Assembly (NCBI RefSeq): GCF_037137055.1
Contig: NZ_JBBBNY010000013.1
Span: 33,026 to 97,025, forward strand
Direction of reading: 5' to 3'
Source: Frateuria_A yonginensis
Lineage (GTDB): Bacteria; Pseudomonadota; Gammaproteobacteria; Xanthomonadales; Rhodanobacteraceae
DNA length: 64,000 nucleotides
A program made the translations under genes and the position numbers. The notes below the pieces were generated by a model, which did no database searches, was not told where the DNA came from, and was given only the letters and a program-made list of their open reading frames with translations. The first letter of the stretch is position 1. The number at the start of each line of letters is the position of its first letter. Positions 52,595-61,015 of the stretch are shown one piece after another.

Positions 52595-53119
52595 TCACGG
52601 GGTGGGGGCCTCGTCCAGGCGATCGAGGTTGGCGGCGAGCTTGCGCAGCAGGCGGCTGAAATTGCGCTTGTCGGCCTCGCTGAAGCCGGCGTAGGCGGCG
52701 CTGACACGGGGAAACAGCGGCGGCAGCAGTTTCTGCACGAAACGGCGCCCGGCCGGAGTGATGCGGATGACCACGCGGCGGCGGTCCTCCTCGCTGGGCC
52801 CGCGCGTGATCAGCCCGCGCTTGACCAGCGCATTGGCGATGCGCGTCATGTTGGTGGCGCCCTGGGAGGTGTACTCGCACAGTTCGCCCGGCGTGGAGCT
52901 TCCGTCCGGGCGGCTGTACAGGATCATCAGCGTGAGGAAGTCGCTGTGGTTGATGCCGTGGGGTCGCAGTTCCTGCTCGACCGCTTCGTCGAAGGTGTGG
53001 CCGACCATCAGCAGCAGGCGCGTGAGGCGGGCTTCGGCGACGGGCATGTCCGGGATGACCTGGCTCACCCGTCCGATGCCCTCGTCCATCATCGCGATGC
53101 AGTCCGCCAGACGTGCCAT
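52595..53119 (-). CDS. MarR-family regulator of the efflux operon
   Basis: A 174-residue dimeric winged-helix regulator: LTRLLLMVGHTFDEAVEQELRPHGINHSDFLTLMILY, the recognition region TPGELCEYTSQGATNMTRIANALVKRGLI, and the beta-wing RGPSEEDRRRVVIRITPAG. As first gene of the marR-OMF-emrA-emrB transcript it probably represses its own operon and is released by pump substrates, as E. coli EmrR does. The palindrome at 53136-53147 is a likely binding site. Confidence 0.93.
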   Translation of the reverse strand: MARLADCIAMMDEGIGRVSQVIPDMPVAEARLTRLLLMVGHTFDEAVEQELRPHGINHSDFLTLMILYSRPDGSSTPGELCEYTSQGATNMTRIANALVKRGLITRGPSEEDRRRVVIRITPAGRRFVQKLLPPLFPRVSAAYAGFSEADKRNFSRLLRKLAANLDRLDEAPTP

Positions 53120-53135
53120 TTCATCAGCTCATATT

Positions 53136-53147
53136 TCACTGGTGAAT
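53136..53147. promoter_or_regulatory. Candidate MarR operator upstream of the efflux operon
   Basis: TTCAC-TG-GTGAA, a perfect 5-bp inverted repeat in an AT-rich stretch 17 bp upstream of the regulator's ATG. AT richness here is well above the surroundings, as expected for a promoter/operator. Confidence 0.5.
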
Positions 53148-53206
53148 TAATTTAGCGCGGCCCCGGACAGGTGGCAAGTGCCTGCCCCGTCCTGCAGCAG
53201 GAGCGT

Positions 53207-54004
53207 TCAGTGCGGTATCGGCAGGCCGAACAGCCGGCAGGCGTTCGCGGTGGTGGCGGCCGCGACCGAGGCGGGCGACTCCCCGCGCAGCTCGGCAATC
53301 ACCCGCAGGGTTTCGCGCATGTAGGCCGGCTCGTTGCGCACACCCTGGCGGCCCGCGTTGGGCTGGTCCGGGGCGTCGGTTTCCAGCAGCAGACGGTCGA
53401 TCGGCAGGCTCGCCACCACGCGCCGAAGCCGCCGGGCGCGCGCGTAGGTGACCGGCCCGCCGATGCCCAGATAAAAGCCCATCTCGCAGAGCCGCTCGGC
53501 TTGCTGCTCGCTGCCGGCGAAGCTGTGCACCACGCCGTGCAGCCCCGGGCGGTCGCGCAGCGCGAGCACCACCTCCTCCACGGCGCGGCGCGCGTGCACG
53601 ATCACCGGCAGGGACAGTTCGAGCGCCATGTCCAATTGCGCTTCGAAGTAGCGGCGCTGCGCCTGGGGATCGAGGCCTCGCACGTAGAAATCCAGTCCGA
53701 TCTCGCCGAGCGCGACGGTCGCCTCGTGGGTCAGCCAGTGTCGCAACGCATCCAGGTGCGAGGGCCGGTGATGATCGAGGAACAGCGGGTGCAGGCCGTA
53801 GCACGGGAACAGTCCGGCATGGCTGGCGCACAGGTCCCTGATCCGCGGCCAGCCGGACGCATCGATGCCGGGAACGACGAGCATGTGCACGCCCGCGTCG
53901 CGGGCGCGGGCGAGCACATCCGCGCGGTCGGCGTCGAAGCCGGGGTCATCCAGGTGCACGTGGGTATCGACCAGTACGGGGGCGGAGGGGCAGGGATTGA
54001 GCAT
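53207..54004 (-). CDS. TatD-family metal-dependent hydrolase
   Basis: A 265-residue TIM-barrel nuclease-type hydrolase. Metal ligands: H15 and H17 (VDTHVHLDD), glutamate in VALGEIGLDF, histidine in PVIVHARR, histidine in VVHSFAGS and aspartate in LLETDAPDQP. TatD proteins act as 3'-5' DNases or on D-amino-acyl-tRNA; the precise role here is not known. A GTG at 54025 is an alternative start; ATG 54004 places the HxH motif in its usual position. Confidence 0.9.
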   Translation of the reverse strand: MLNPCPSAPVLVDTHVHLDDPGFDADRADVLARARDAGVHMLVVPGIDASGWPRIRDLCASHAGLFPCYGLHPLFLDHHRPSHLDALRHWLTHEATVALGEIGLDFYVRGLDPQAQRRYFEAQLDMALELSLPVIVHARRAVEEVVLALRDRPGLHGVVHSFAGSEQQAERLCEMGFYLGIGGPVTYARARRLRRVVASLPIDRLLLETDAPDQPNAGRQGVRNEPAYMRETLRVIAELRGESPASVAAATTANACRLFGLPIPH

Positions 54005-54163
54005 GCGGTCTGAGCGCTCCGTCACGTGTTCGTCACGTCGGTCGGGGATGTCGAAATTTGGTCTAGGTCGGATTCAGTATGGCGAAGGTTCAATGGCTGC
54101 GCAGGTGATCGCATGAGCGCGAGGCGCGCTACGCTCACCGCAGTTAATCGAGGAGATCGAGTC

Positions 54164-54745
54164 ATGAACAGGTTGATGGTCAATGCGCTTCAGGTGGGGA
54201 TCGCGGCAGCGCTCGCGATAGGCCTTTCGGCTTGCAACCGCGATGCCAGCGCCGATGCCGGCCTGGCCAACGCATCGTCCAGCGCGCAGGCCGACAACGG
54301 CGTCAAGTACGCCCGGGTGGTCAGCGTCGATCCGGTGCGCAAGACGGTGAGCAATCCGCGCCAGGTCTGCCACGACGAGGTGGTCACCCACAGCGAGCCG
54401 CCGAAGGATCAGCACCAGATCGCCGGCACCGCGATCGGCGCCGTGGCCGGTGGCCTGCTCGGCCACCAGGTCGGCGGCGGCAAGGGCAAGACCCTGGCGA
54501 CCGTGGCCGGCGCCGTGGCGGGGGGCTACGCGGGCAAGAAGATCCAGGAGAATCGCCAGCAGGCCAACGTCACCACCACCACCGAGCGCAAGTGCGAAAC
54601 GGTCAACGACACCAGCACCAAGGTGGTCGGCTACAACGTGCGCTACGAGTACAACGGCGTGACCCGCACCGTGCGGATGGACCATGACCCGGGCGATCGC
54701 GTGCAGGTGCAGGAAGGCGTGGTTGCCGTCTCCGACGCGCATTGA
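54164..54745 (+). CDS. Glycine-zipper 2TM-domain lipoprotein (SlyB/Rickettsia 17 kDa antigen-like)
   Basis: A 193-residue exported protein with a lipobox at LAIGLSAC. The centre is a glycine zipper (AGTAIGAVAGGLLGHQVGGGKGKTLATVAGAVAGGYAGKKIQE), the C-terminal third is a small beta-rich domain (KVVGYNVRYEYNGVTRTVRMDHDPG). It probably inserts in the outer membrane. GAGGAGATCGA precedes the ATG. A similar gene follows 75 bp later. Confidence 0.87.
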   Translation: MNRLMVNALQVGIAAALAIGLSACNRDASADAGLANASSSAQADNGVKYARVVSVDPVRKTVSNPRQVCHDEVVTHSEPPKDQHQIAGTAIGAVAGGLLGHQVGGGKGKTLATVAGAVAGGYAGKKIQENRQQANVTTTTERKCETVNDTSTKVVGYNVRYEYNGVTRTVRMDHDPGDRVQVQEGVVAVSDAH

Positions 54746-54820
54746 GGTCTGACGGAACCTAGGCGGTCCATGGACGGACCGCGCGCGATCATCCATGCAC
54801 CCCACACGAGGAGTGATCCC

Positions 54821-55312
54821 ATGGCCACTCGATCCCGCAATCTCGCGCTGGCGGCTGCGTTGACGGGCAGTCTCGCGCTCGCCGGCTGCGCCAGCAGCCC
54901 TTACGGCAACAACGGATATCCCAGCGGCGGTTACGGTCCCCGGGGCGCCGGCTATGGCGCGACCCGTTGCCAGGACTGCGGCGTGGTGCAGGACATCCAG
55001 CAGGTCTACGTCGAGGAAGGCGGCCACGGCACGCTGGGTGCGGTGATCGGCGCGGTCGCCGGGGGCGTGCTGGGCAACCAGGTCGGCAAGGGCAACGGTC
55101 GCAAGGCCGCCACCGTGGCCGGCGCGGTGGCCGGCGGCGTGGTCGGCAACCAGGTCGGCAAGCGCACCGGCAACGGCGAGGTGCCTGCGTGGCGCGTCAC
55201 GCTGCGCCTGGACAACGGGCAGTATGCGACGGTGACCCAGCGCGAGGACCCGGGGCTGCGGGTCGGCGACTACGCTCAGGTGCGCGGTGATCACGTCTAC
55301 CCTGTGCGATGA
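54821..55312 (+). CDS. Second glycine-zipper 2TM-domain lipoprotein
   Basis: A 163-residue protein with lipobox LALAGC, a glycine/tyrosine-rich linker (YGNNGYPSGGYGPRGAGYG), a glycine zipper (LGAVIGAVAGGVLGNQVGKGNGRKAATVAGAVAGGVVGNQVG) and a C-terminal beta domain (WRVTLRLDNGQYATVTQRE) of the 17 kDa surface antigen type. GAGGAGTGAT precedes ATG 54821. It looks like a diverged tandem relative of the gene before it; a strong terminator follows. Confidence 0.87.
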   Translation: MATRSRNLALAAALTGSLALAGCASSPYGNNGYPSGGYGPRGAGYGATRCQDCGVVQDIQQVYVEEGGHGTLGAVIGAVAGGVLGNQVGKGNGRKAATVAGAVAGGVVGNQVGKRTGNGEVPAWRVTLRLDNGQYATVTQREDPGLRVGDYAQVRGDHVYPVR

Positions 55313-55342
55313 AATGCGTGGACGTCTAGACGTCCAAAAAAG

Positions 55343-55369
55343 AAGGGCCCTCTCGCGAGGGCCCTTTTT
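55343..55369 (+). terminator. Rho-independent terminator
   Basis: AAGGGCCCTC (55343-55352) pairs with GAGGGCCCTT (55357-55366) around TCGC, followed by TTT. It lies 30 bp after the second glycine-zipper gene; the convergent SleB gene ends at 55384 and may share it. Confidence 0.88.
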
Positions 55370-55383
55370 GCTGCCGGAAAGTA

Positions 55384-55818
55384 TTAGTTGACCGCGTAGA
55401 AGCGGTGTTCGCCGATGGTGGTGCTGGTGTGGTTGAGTGACCAGGTCGGTGCGATCGCCACGGTGGCGAAATGATCGGCGTGTGGTACCAGCAATTGCCG
55501 CTGAGCCACGGGCAGCGACCAGTTGTCCAGCGAATACCCGGCGACCTTCCAGGCCTTGGCGAAGGCCTTGAAGTTGGAGATGTCGTAGGAGCCGGGTGTG
55601 GCCGTGATGGCGAACTGGTGCGGAGCGGCCACCACCTTGCAAACCGTGTCGCCCCAGCGGCCGCGTTCGCGGCGTCGCAGCGCAACCTCGGCGACGGCGA
55701 GCTGGCCGATGGTCGATTCGCTGCGCGCCTCCAGATACACGGTGGTGGCCAGGCAGGCCTGGTCCGCGATCGGCTGCGGCAGTACGGACGTCAGCCACAA
55801 CAGCATGGAAAGTTTCAT
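55384..55818 (-). CDS. SleB-type cell wall hydrolase
   Basis: A 144-residue Hydrolase_2 (SleB/CwlJ) domain protein. The motif CLATTVYLEARSESTIGQLAVAEVALRR contains the catalytic glutamate E30; PHQFAITATPG and HADHFATVAIAPTWS follow. A short hydrophobic N-terminus (LSMLLWLTSVLPQPIA) is probably a signal peptide. Such enzymes cut peptidoglycan glycan strands. GGAGG nine bases upstream supports ATG 55818. Confidence 0.87.
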   Translation of the reverse strand: MKLSMLLWLTSVLPQPIADQACLATTVYLEARSESTIGQLAVAEVALRRRERGRWGDTVCKVVAAPHQFAITATPGSYDISNFKAFAKAWKVAGYSLDNWSLPVAQRQLLVPHADHFATVAIAPTWSLNHTSTTIGEHRFYAVN

Positions 55819-56232
55819 TGTCTGCCTCCAACGTGCTGTACGCGCGAGACGAAACCTCCATCTCGTGCGCCGTTGCGGTGGACGGGCGGGCAGGCCGTTC
55901 CACCTGGATTGATCGTCGCGACCGAAACCTGAAGTCGGGACGCTTTGCCACGGGACTGTGGCGTGGCCGGCGGGTCCGAAGCCGGCCTGGTTGTTGCGCG
56001 CGCGCTCTGCTGCCGCGACCTTCACCGGTCTGCGGGACTGCGGCTGCTGCTTAGATTGTTCCGCGAAGCGGTCGTTCCATCCGGCTTTTTCCGCCGGGTC
56101 GCGCCGATCCGGACCCCTCCGGTTCGTCGCGTGCAGATGCCCGTGGGCGATGGGCATCATTGAAATTCGGCGGGAGCCTAGTGGGGGGATCGTCCGCTGG
56201 CAAGTGCCGGATGGGGCCGGTTCACGTTCGAC
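55819..56232. other. Intergenic region, 414 bp, no gene recognised
   Basis: It holds the promoter side of the SleB gene (right after 55818) and the end of ygfZ. I see no RNA gene, strong hairpin with T-run, or family-matching ORF on either strand. Confidence 0.5.
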
Positions 56233-57048
56233 TCACCTTCCTCGTTCGCGCGTGCACGGCGCGTGTTCGGCGCTGCGGATGTGTACCGGCTGCGCCTCGT
56301 GTGTCGCGTGAAGACCGCCGTGAAGGTTCTTCGTGAAGCCTTCGTGCACGACGGCCAGCGCTTCGGCCGCACCGTCCACCGGCACCACGTCGAGCAGTTG
56401 CGCGAACACCTGGTCGCCCTCGCGCAGCACGGCGCCGGGCGTGAGGGGGCGTGACAGCTGCACGTGTCGCAGATGGCGCTTGTTGCCACCGCGATAATGC
56501 AGGCGCGCGACGATCTCCTGACCGGGATAGCAGCCCTTGTCCAGGGCCGTGGCGCCGAGCGGGCCGAGCTCCAGCGATGCGGGCAGCAGTTCGCCGAGCA
56601 GGGACGCCGGCAGCCACGGCCAGCCTGCGCGCAGTTGCGGCAGACGCCAGGTGTCGTCGTCGCGCTCGCCGACGACGAGGCTGTGCGAACCGCACCCGAG
56701 CGCGAACGTTCCCTTGCTCGCATCCGACGTGTGCAGCGCCAGCGGCTCGCCCGTGCCCATCGCCCGTACGTCGGTCGTGATGCGCACCTTCGCCCGAAAC
56801 ACGTAGCGCTGCAGCGCCGCGGCGAACGCGCCGGCCTCGCCGCCACGCAACAACAGCCGGAGACGCTGCTCGTCCACGCGCAGCAGGTGGAACAGCGCCC
56901 GCACGCGCCCCTGTGCGTCGAGCCATGCGCCGAACTGCCATCGACCGTCCGCGAGGCCGGCGAGGTTGCTGCTGAACTGGGCCTGCGCGAACGCGATCGC
57001 GTCGGCGCCTTCGAGGGAGACGAGCTGGGCGGAGTAGGGGTTTGGCAT
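56233..57048 (-). CDS. ygfZ: Folate-binding protein YgfZ
   Basis: A 271-residue GcvT-fold protein that helps repair or assemble certain Fe-S clusters. The diagnostic motif KGCYPGQE is present (ALDKGCYPGQEIVARLHYRG), preceded by the folate-fold strands (FSSNLAGLADGRWQFGAWLDAQGRV). ATG 57048 places PYSAQLVSLEG at the N-terminus as in homologues. It is divergent from the sdh cluster, whose enzyme contains three Fe-S clusters. Confidence 0.92.
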   Translation of the reverse strand: MPNPYSAQLVSLEGADAIAFAQAQFSSNLAGLADGRWQFGAWLDAQGRVRALFHLLRVDEQRLRLLLRGGEAGAFAAALQRYVFRAKVRITTDVRAMGTGEPLALHTSDASKGTFALGCGSHSLVVGERDDDTWRLPQLRAGWPWLPASLLGELLPASLELGPLGATALDKGCYPGQEIVARLHYRGGNKRHLRHVQLSRPLTPGAVLREGDQVFAQLLDVVPVDGAAEALAVVHEGFTKNLHGGLHATHEAQPVHIRSAEHAPCTRERGR

Positions 57049-57160
57049 GCGCGGAACATGGGTGATGACGTGCCGGAAGGCAAGGCTTCGCGCTCCCGGC
57101 ACGCGGCGCGCGAGGTTGTGCTGTCCCGCTCGCGCGTATTACGCTTCCGCGGCTTTGTTT

Positions 57161-57328
57161 ATGTCCGAGACCTCCTCCCAAACCGAACCCGGTCAGGCTC
57201 CCGCACCCGCGGAGAGCGCCGTCGTGCCCGCACGGCCGGCGGAAGGCGGGGCGGCGCCGGAGCGGCCGGCGCCCGATCCCACCCGCTACGGCGACTGGGA
57301 AAAGAACGGGCGCTGCATCGACTTCTGA
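57161..57328 (+). CDS. Succinate dehydrogenase assembly factor 4-like protein (DUF1674)
   Basis: A 55-residue protein: a Pro/Ala-rich flexible start and the conserved C-terminal signature DPTRYGDWEKNGRCIDF of the DUF1674/SDHAF4 family. In eukaryotes SDHAF4 binds flavinated SdhA and protects it before assembly. Position 74 bp upstream of sdhC supports the same role. Confidence 0.9.
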   Translation: MSETSSQTEPGQAPAPAESAVVPARPAEGGAAPERPAPDPTRYGDWEKNGRCIDF

Positions 57329-57402
57329 TCGCCGCGGTGCATGCCGCGTCGGCGCAGAAGGGGCGATCGGACGCCAGCGATTCCACTACACGGACAGCCG
57401 CC

Positions 57403-57798
57403 ATGGCAGACACGCGACGACCGATTTCCCCCCATCTTTCCGTCTATCGATGGCAGGTGCAGATGGTGACCTCCATCCTGCACCGCGCGACCGGCATCGC
57501 CCTGTCCGTGGGGTTGCTGCTGGTGGCCTGGGGCCTGTTGGCATTGGCCGGTGGCGAGGCGCGTTTCGCCCGCTTCGCGGCGTTCGTCGGCAGCCCGGTG
57601 GGCATCGTCCTGATGGTCGGCTGGAGCTGGTCGCTGTTCTACCACCTGTGCAACGGCATCCGTCACCTGGTGCAGGACGCCGGTTACGGCTACGAGATCG
57701 TGCAGTTCGTGCGCTCGAGCTGGGCCTCGGTCGTGGTCAGCCTGTTGCTGACGGTGCTGGCGTGGGCCTACGTGCTGACCCTGGGAGCTGCCGCATGA
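57403..57798 (+). CDS. sdhC: Succinate dehydrogenase cytochrome b556 subunit
   Basis: A 131-residue membrane subunit with three helices. RPISPHLSVYRWQVQMVTSILHRATG is the SdhC N-terminal signature with the quinone-site serine and arginine, and FYHLCNGIRHLVQD supplies the heme-b histidine. Overlaps sdhD by 4 bp (ATGA). Confidence 0.96.
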   Translation: MADTRRPISPHLSVYRWQVQMVTSILHRATGIALSVGLLLVAWGLLALAGGEARFARFAAFVGSPVGIVLMVGWSWSLFYHLCNGIRHLVQDAGYGYEIVQFVRSSWASVVVSLLLTVLAWAYVLTLGAAA

Positions 57799-58190
57799 GC
57801 GCCTATCCGAAGGAATACCGCAATCCGCTGAAGAAGGCCCGCGGCCTGGGTTCGGCCCAGCACGGCGTGAGTCACTGGTGGACGCAGCGGGTGACCGCGG
57901 TCGCGCTGGTCGCGTTGGGCCTGTGGCTGGTGGCGCTGGTGCTGCGCGTGCTGCATGCCGACTACGCCACAGCACGCGCGCTCATCGCGCAGCCATGGAA
58001 CGCGGTGCTGATGATCGCCTTCGTCATCACCGCCTTCTGGCACGCCGTGCTCGGCCTGCAGGTGGTGATCGAGGATTACGTGCACACCCGCTGGAAGGAA
58101 GCGACGCTCCTGATGGCGATCAAGTTTCTGGCCGTGCTCGCCGCCCTGGCGAGCGTGCTCGCGGTGCTGCGCACCGCCCTGGGAGCGTGA
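57795..58190 (+). CDS. sdhD: Succinate dehydrogenase membrane anchor subunit
   Basis: A 131-residue protein with three helices. RNPLKKARGLGSAQHGVSHWWTQRVTAVAL and FWHAVLGLQVVIEDYVH (second heme histidine and quinone-site aspartate-tyrosine pair) identify SdhD. Stops 5 bp before sdhA. Confidence 0.95.
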   Translation: MSAYPKEYRNPLKKARGLGSAQHGVSHWWTQRVTAVALVALGLWLVALVLRVLHADYATARALIAQPWNAVLMIAFVITAFWHAVLGLQVVIEDYVHTRWKEATLLMAIKFLAVLAALASVLAVLRTALGA

Positions 58191-58195
58191 GTTCG

Positions 58196-59983
58196 ATGGA
58201 AGCCTACAAGGTTCAGCAACACAAGTACGACGTGATCGTGGTCGGTGCCGGCGGCGCGGGCCTGCGCGCCACCTTCGGCCTGGCCGAGAAGGGCCTGAAG
58301 GCCGCGTGCATCACCAAGGTCTTCCCGACCCGTTCGCACACCGTGGCGGCGCAGGGTGGCATCTCCGCCGCGCTGGGCAACATGGGCGAGGACGACTGGC
58401 GCTTCCATTTCTACGACACCATCAAGGGCTCGGACTGGCTGGGCGACCAGGACGCGATCGAGTACATGTGCCGCGAGGCGATCCCGGCGATCATCGAGCT
58501 GGAGCACTACGGCGTGCCGTTCTCGCGCACCGAGGAAGGCAAGATCTACCAGCGCCCGTTCGGCGGCATGACCACGCATTACGGCAAGGGCACCGCGCAG
58601 CGCACCTGTGCCGCCGCCGACCGCACCGGCCACGCGATCCTGCATACGCTCTACCAGCAGGCGCTGGCGCATGACGCCACCTTCTTCATCGAGTATTTCG
58701 CGATCGACCTGATCTTCGACGAGGAAGGCGTCTGTCGTGGCGTGCTCGCGCTCGACCTCAACGAGGGCACGCTGCACTTCTTCCGCGGCCAGGCCGTGGT
58801 GCTGGCGACCGGCGGCTACGGCCGCGCCTACTTCAGCGCCACCTCCGCGCACACCTGCACCGGCGACGGCGGCGGCATGGTGCTGCGCGCCGGCCTGGCG
58901 CTGCAGGACATGGAATTCGTGCAGTTCCACCCGACCGGCATCTACGGCGCCGGCTGCCTGATCACCGAGGGCGTGCGCGGCGAGGGCGGCTACCTCACCA
59001 ATTCCGAGGGCGAGCGCTTCATGGAGCGCTACGCGCCCAGCGCCAAGGACCTCGCCTCGCGCGACGTGGTCAGCCGCGCGATGACCATCGAGATCCGCGA
59101 GGGTCGTGGCGTCGGCGAGCACAAGGACCACATCCACCTCAACCTGATGCACCTGGGCGCCGAGGTCATCAACGAGCGCCTGCCGGGCATCGCCGAGTCG
59201 GCGCGCATCTTCGCCGGCGTGGACGTGACCAAGGAGCCCATCCCGGTCATCCCGACCGTGCACTACAACATGGGCGGCATCCCGACCAACTACCACGGCG
59301 AGGTCGTGCAGAAGCGCGGCGACGACGTGGACGCCGTGGTGCCGGGCCTGTTCGCCATCGGCGAGGCGGCCTGCGTGTCGGTGCACGGCGCCAACCGGCT
59401 GGGCTCCAACTCGCTGCTGGACCTGGTGGTGTTCGGCCGCGCGGTGGCCAACCGCTGCGCCGAGATCATCAAGCCGGGCGCGCCGCACAAGGACCTGCCG
59501 GCCAGCATCCTGGACAAGGCGCTGGGCCGCTTCGACGGCCTGCGCCATGCCAAGGGCAGCCGGCCGACCGCGCAGATCCGCCTGGAGATGCAGCGCACCA
59601 TGCAGAAGGACGCCGCGGTGTTCCGCACCGGCGAGACGCTGGCCGAGGGCAAGCGCAAGATCTCGGAGGTCTACGAATCCTTCAAGGACGTGGGCGTCAC
59701 CGACCGCTCGCTGGTGTGGAACTCCGACCTCATCGAGACGCTGGAGCTGTCCAACCTGCTGGCGCAGGCGGTGGTCACCATGCACTCGGCCGAGCAGCGC
59801 ACCGAGAGCCGCGGCGCGCACGCCCGCGAGGACTTCCCCGAGCGCAACGACGAGCAGTGGATGAAGCACACGCTCGTCAGCCTGGGCGAGAACGGCGAGA
59901 CCCGCTTCGACTTCCGCCCGGTGCACATGTACACGCTGACCGACGAGGTCGACGTGGTGCCGCCGAAGAAGCGCGTTTACTGA
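58196..59983 (+). CDS. sdhA: Succinate dehydrogenase flavoprotein subunit
   Basis: A 595-residue subunit oxidising succinate to fumarate. FAD fold GAGGAGLRATFGLAEKG, the covalent-FAD histidine in TRSHTVAAQGGISAALGN, the active-site region FVQFHPTGIYGAGCLITEG, HYNMGGIPTNYHGEV and GEAACVSVHGANRLGSNSLLDLVVFGRA are all present. Full length. Confidence 0.98.
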   Translation: MEAYKVQQHKYDVIVVGAGGAGLRATFGLAEKGLKAACITKVFPTRSHTVAAQGGISAALGNMGEDDWRFHFYDTIKGSDWLGDQDAIEYMCREAIPAIIELEHYGVPFSRTEEGKIYQRPFGGMTTHYGKGTAQRTCAAADRTGHAILHTLYQQALAHDATFFIEYFAIDLIFDEEGVCRGVLALDLNEGTLHFFRGQAVVLATGGYGRAYFSATSAHTCTGDGGGMVLRAGLALQDMEFVQFHPTGIYGAGCLITEGVRGEGGYLTNSEGERFMERYAPSAKDLASRDVVSRAMTIEIREGRGVGEHKDHIHLNLMHLGAEVINERLPGIAESARIFAGVDVTKEPIPVIPTVHYNMGGIPTNYHGEVVQKRGDDVDAVVPGLFAIGEAACVSVHGANRLGSNSLLDLVVFGRAVANRCAEIIKPGAPHKDLPASILDKALGRFDGLRHAKGSRPTAQIRLEMQRTMQKDAAVFRTGETLAEGKRKISEVYESFKDVGVTDRSLVWNSDLIETLELSNLLAQAVVTMHSAEQRTESRGAHAREDFPERNDEQWMKHTLVSLGENGETRFDFRPVHMYTLTDEVDVVPPKKRVY

Positions 59984-60006
59984 TCAAACCGGACCGGAGA
60001 CCCATC

Positions 60007-60786
60007 GTGGCAGAGTTCACGCTACCGAAGAATTCCAAGATCCAGTCCGGCAAGCACTACCCGGCGAAGGGCGCCAAGAAGCCGCGCACCTTCAAGGTGT
60101 ACCGCTGGAGCCCGGACGACGGCCAGAACCCGCGCATCGACACCTACGAGGTGGATCTCGCCTCGTGCGGCCCGATGGTTCTGGACGCGCTGCTGAAGAT
60201 CAAGAACGAGATCGACTCGACGCTCACGCTGCGCCGCTCCTGCCGCGAAGGCATCTGCGGCTCCTGCGCGATGAACATCGACGGCACCAACACGCTGGCC
60301 TGCACCAAGGCGATCGACGACTGCAAGGGCGGCGAGGTGGCGATCTATCCGCTGCCGCACATGCCGGTGGTCAAGGACCTGGTGCCGGACCTGACGCACT
60401 TCTACGCGCAGTACGCCTCGATCAAGCCATGGATTCGCACGCAGAGCCCGGCGCCGGCGCGCGAGCGCCTGCAGTCGCCGGAAGACCGCAAGCAGCTCGA
60501 CGGCTACTACGAGTGCATCCTGTGCGCCTGCTGCTCGACCAGTTGCCCGAGCTACTGGTGGAACGGCGACCGCTACCTCGGCCCGGCCATCCTGCTGCAG
60601 GCCTACCGCTGGATCGCCGACAGCCGCGACGAGGCCACCGGCGAGCGCCTGGACGACCTGGAAGACCCGTTCAAGCTGTACCGCTGCCACACCATCATGA
60701 ACTGCGCGCGCACCTGCCCGAAGGGCCTGAACCCGGCCAAGGCGATCGCCGAGATCAAGAAGCTGATGGTCGAGCGCCGATCGTAA
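60007..60786 (+). CDS. sdhB: Succinate dehydrogenase iron-sulfur subunit
   Basis: A 259-residue subunit with [2Fe-2S] ligands in CREGICGSCAMNIDG and the later NTLAC, [4Fe-4S] ligands in CILCACCSTSCPSY, and [3Fe-4S] ligands in CHTIMNCARTCPKGLNP. The start is a GTG at 60007, with CGGAGA upstream; no ATG fits the conserved N-terminus (AEFTLPKNSKI). Confidence 0.97.
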   Translation: MAEFTLPKNSKIQSGKHYPAKGAKKPRTFKVYRWSPDDGQNPRIDTYEVDLASCGPMVLDALLKIKNEIDSTLTLRRSCREGICGSCAMNIDGTNTLACTKAIDDCKGGEVAIYPLPHMPVVKDLVPDLTHFYAQYASIKPWIRTQSPAPARERLQSPEDRKQLDGYYECILCACCSTSCPSYWWNGDRYLGPAILLQAYRWIADSRDEATGERLDDLEDPFKLYRCHTIMNCARTCPKGLNPAKAIAEIKKLMVERRS

Positions 60787-60802
60787 GGGCGGCGCGCTCA
60801 TT

Positions 60803-60836
60803 CCCCTCTCCCCCGCCGGGGAGAAGGGGTGAGGGG
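60803..60836. repeat. CTCTCCCC/GGGGAGA hairpin repeat, copy 1
   Basis: CCCCTCTCCCCCGCCGGGGA continues GAAGGGGTGAGGGG. It forms an imperfect hairpin 16 bp after the sdhB stop. A second related hairpin lies at 60960-60982. Elements of this make-up are common between genes in Xanthomonadales. Confidence 0.6.
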
Positions 60837-60959
60837 CCACGCTTGCGACTGACTTCCACCAGGGCAGCCACCATGCAGCCGGAATACCCGAACCGCGCCT
60901 TGTCCGGGCGTACCACAGGGCGTGATGTGGCTTCTTCCCGGCTTGTCTGCAAGCCCCGA

Positions 60960-60982
60960 CCCTCTCCCCGACGGGGAGAGGG
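60960..60982. repeat. CTCTCCCC/GGGGAGAG hairpin repeat, copy 2
   Basis: CCCTCTCCCC-GAC-GGGGAGAGGG, a perfect 10-bp stem, 33 bp upstream of sdhE. With copy 1 it fills most of the 229-bp gap between sdhB and sdhE. Confidence 0.6.
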
Positions 60983-61015
60983 AGCCGAGCCTGGCGCTTC
61001 GCGCCTCACGTCGCC

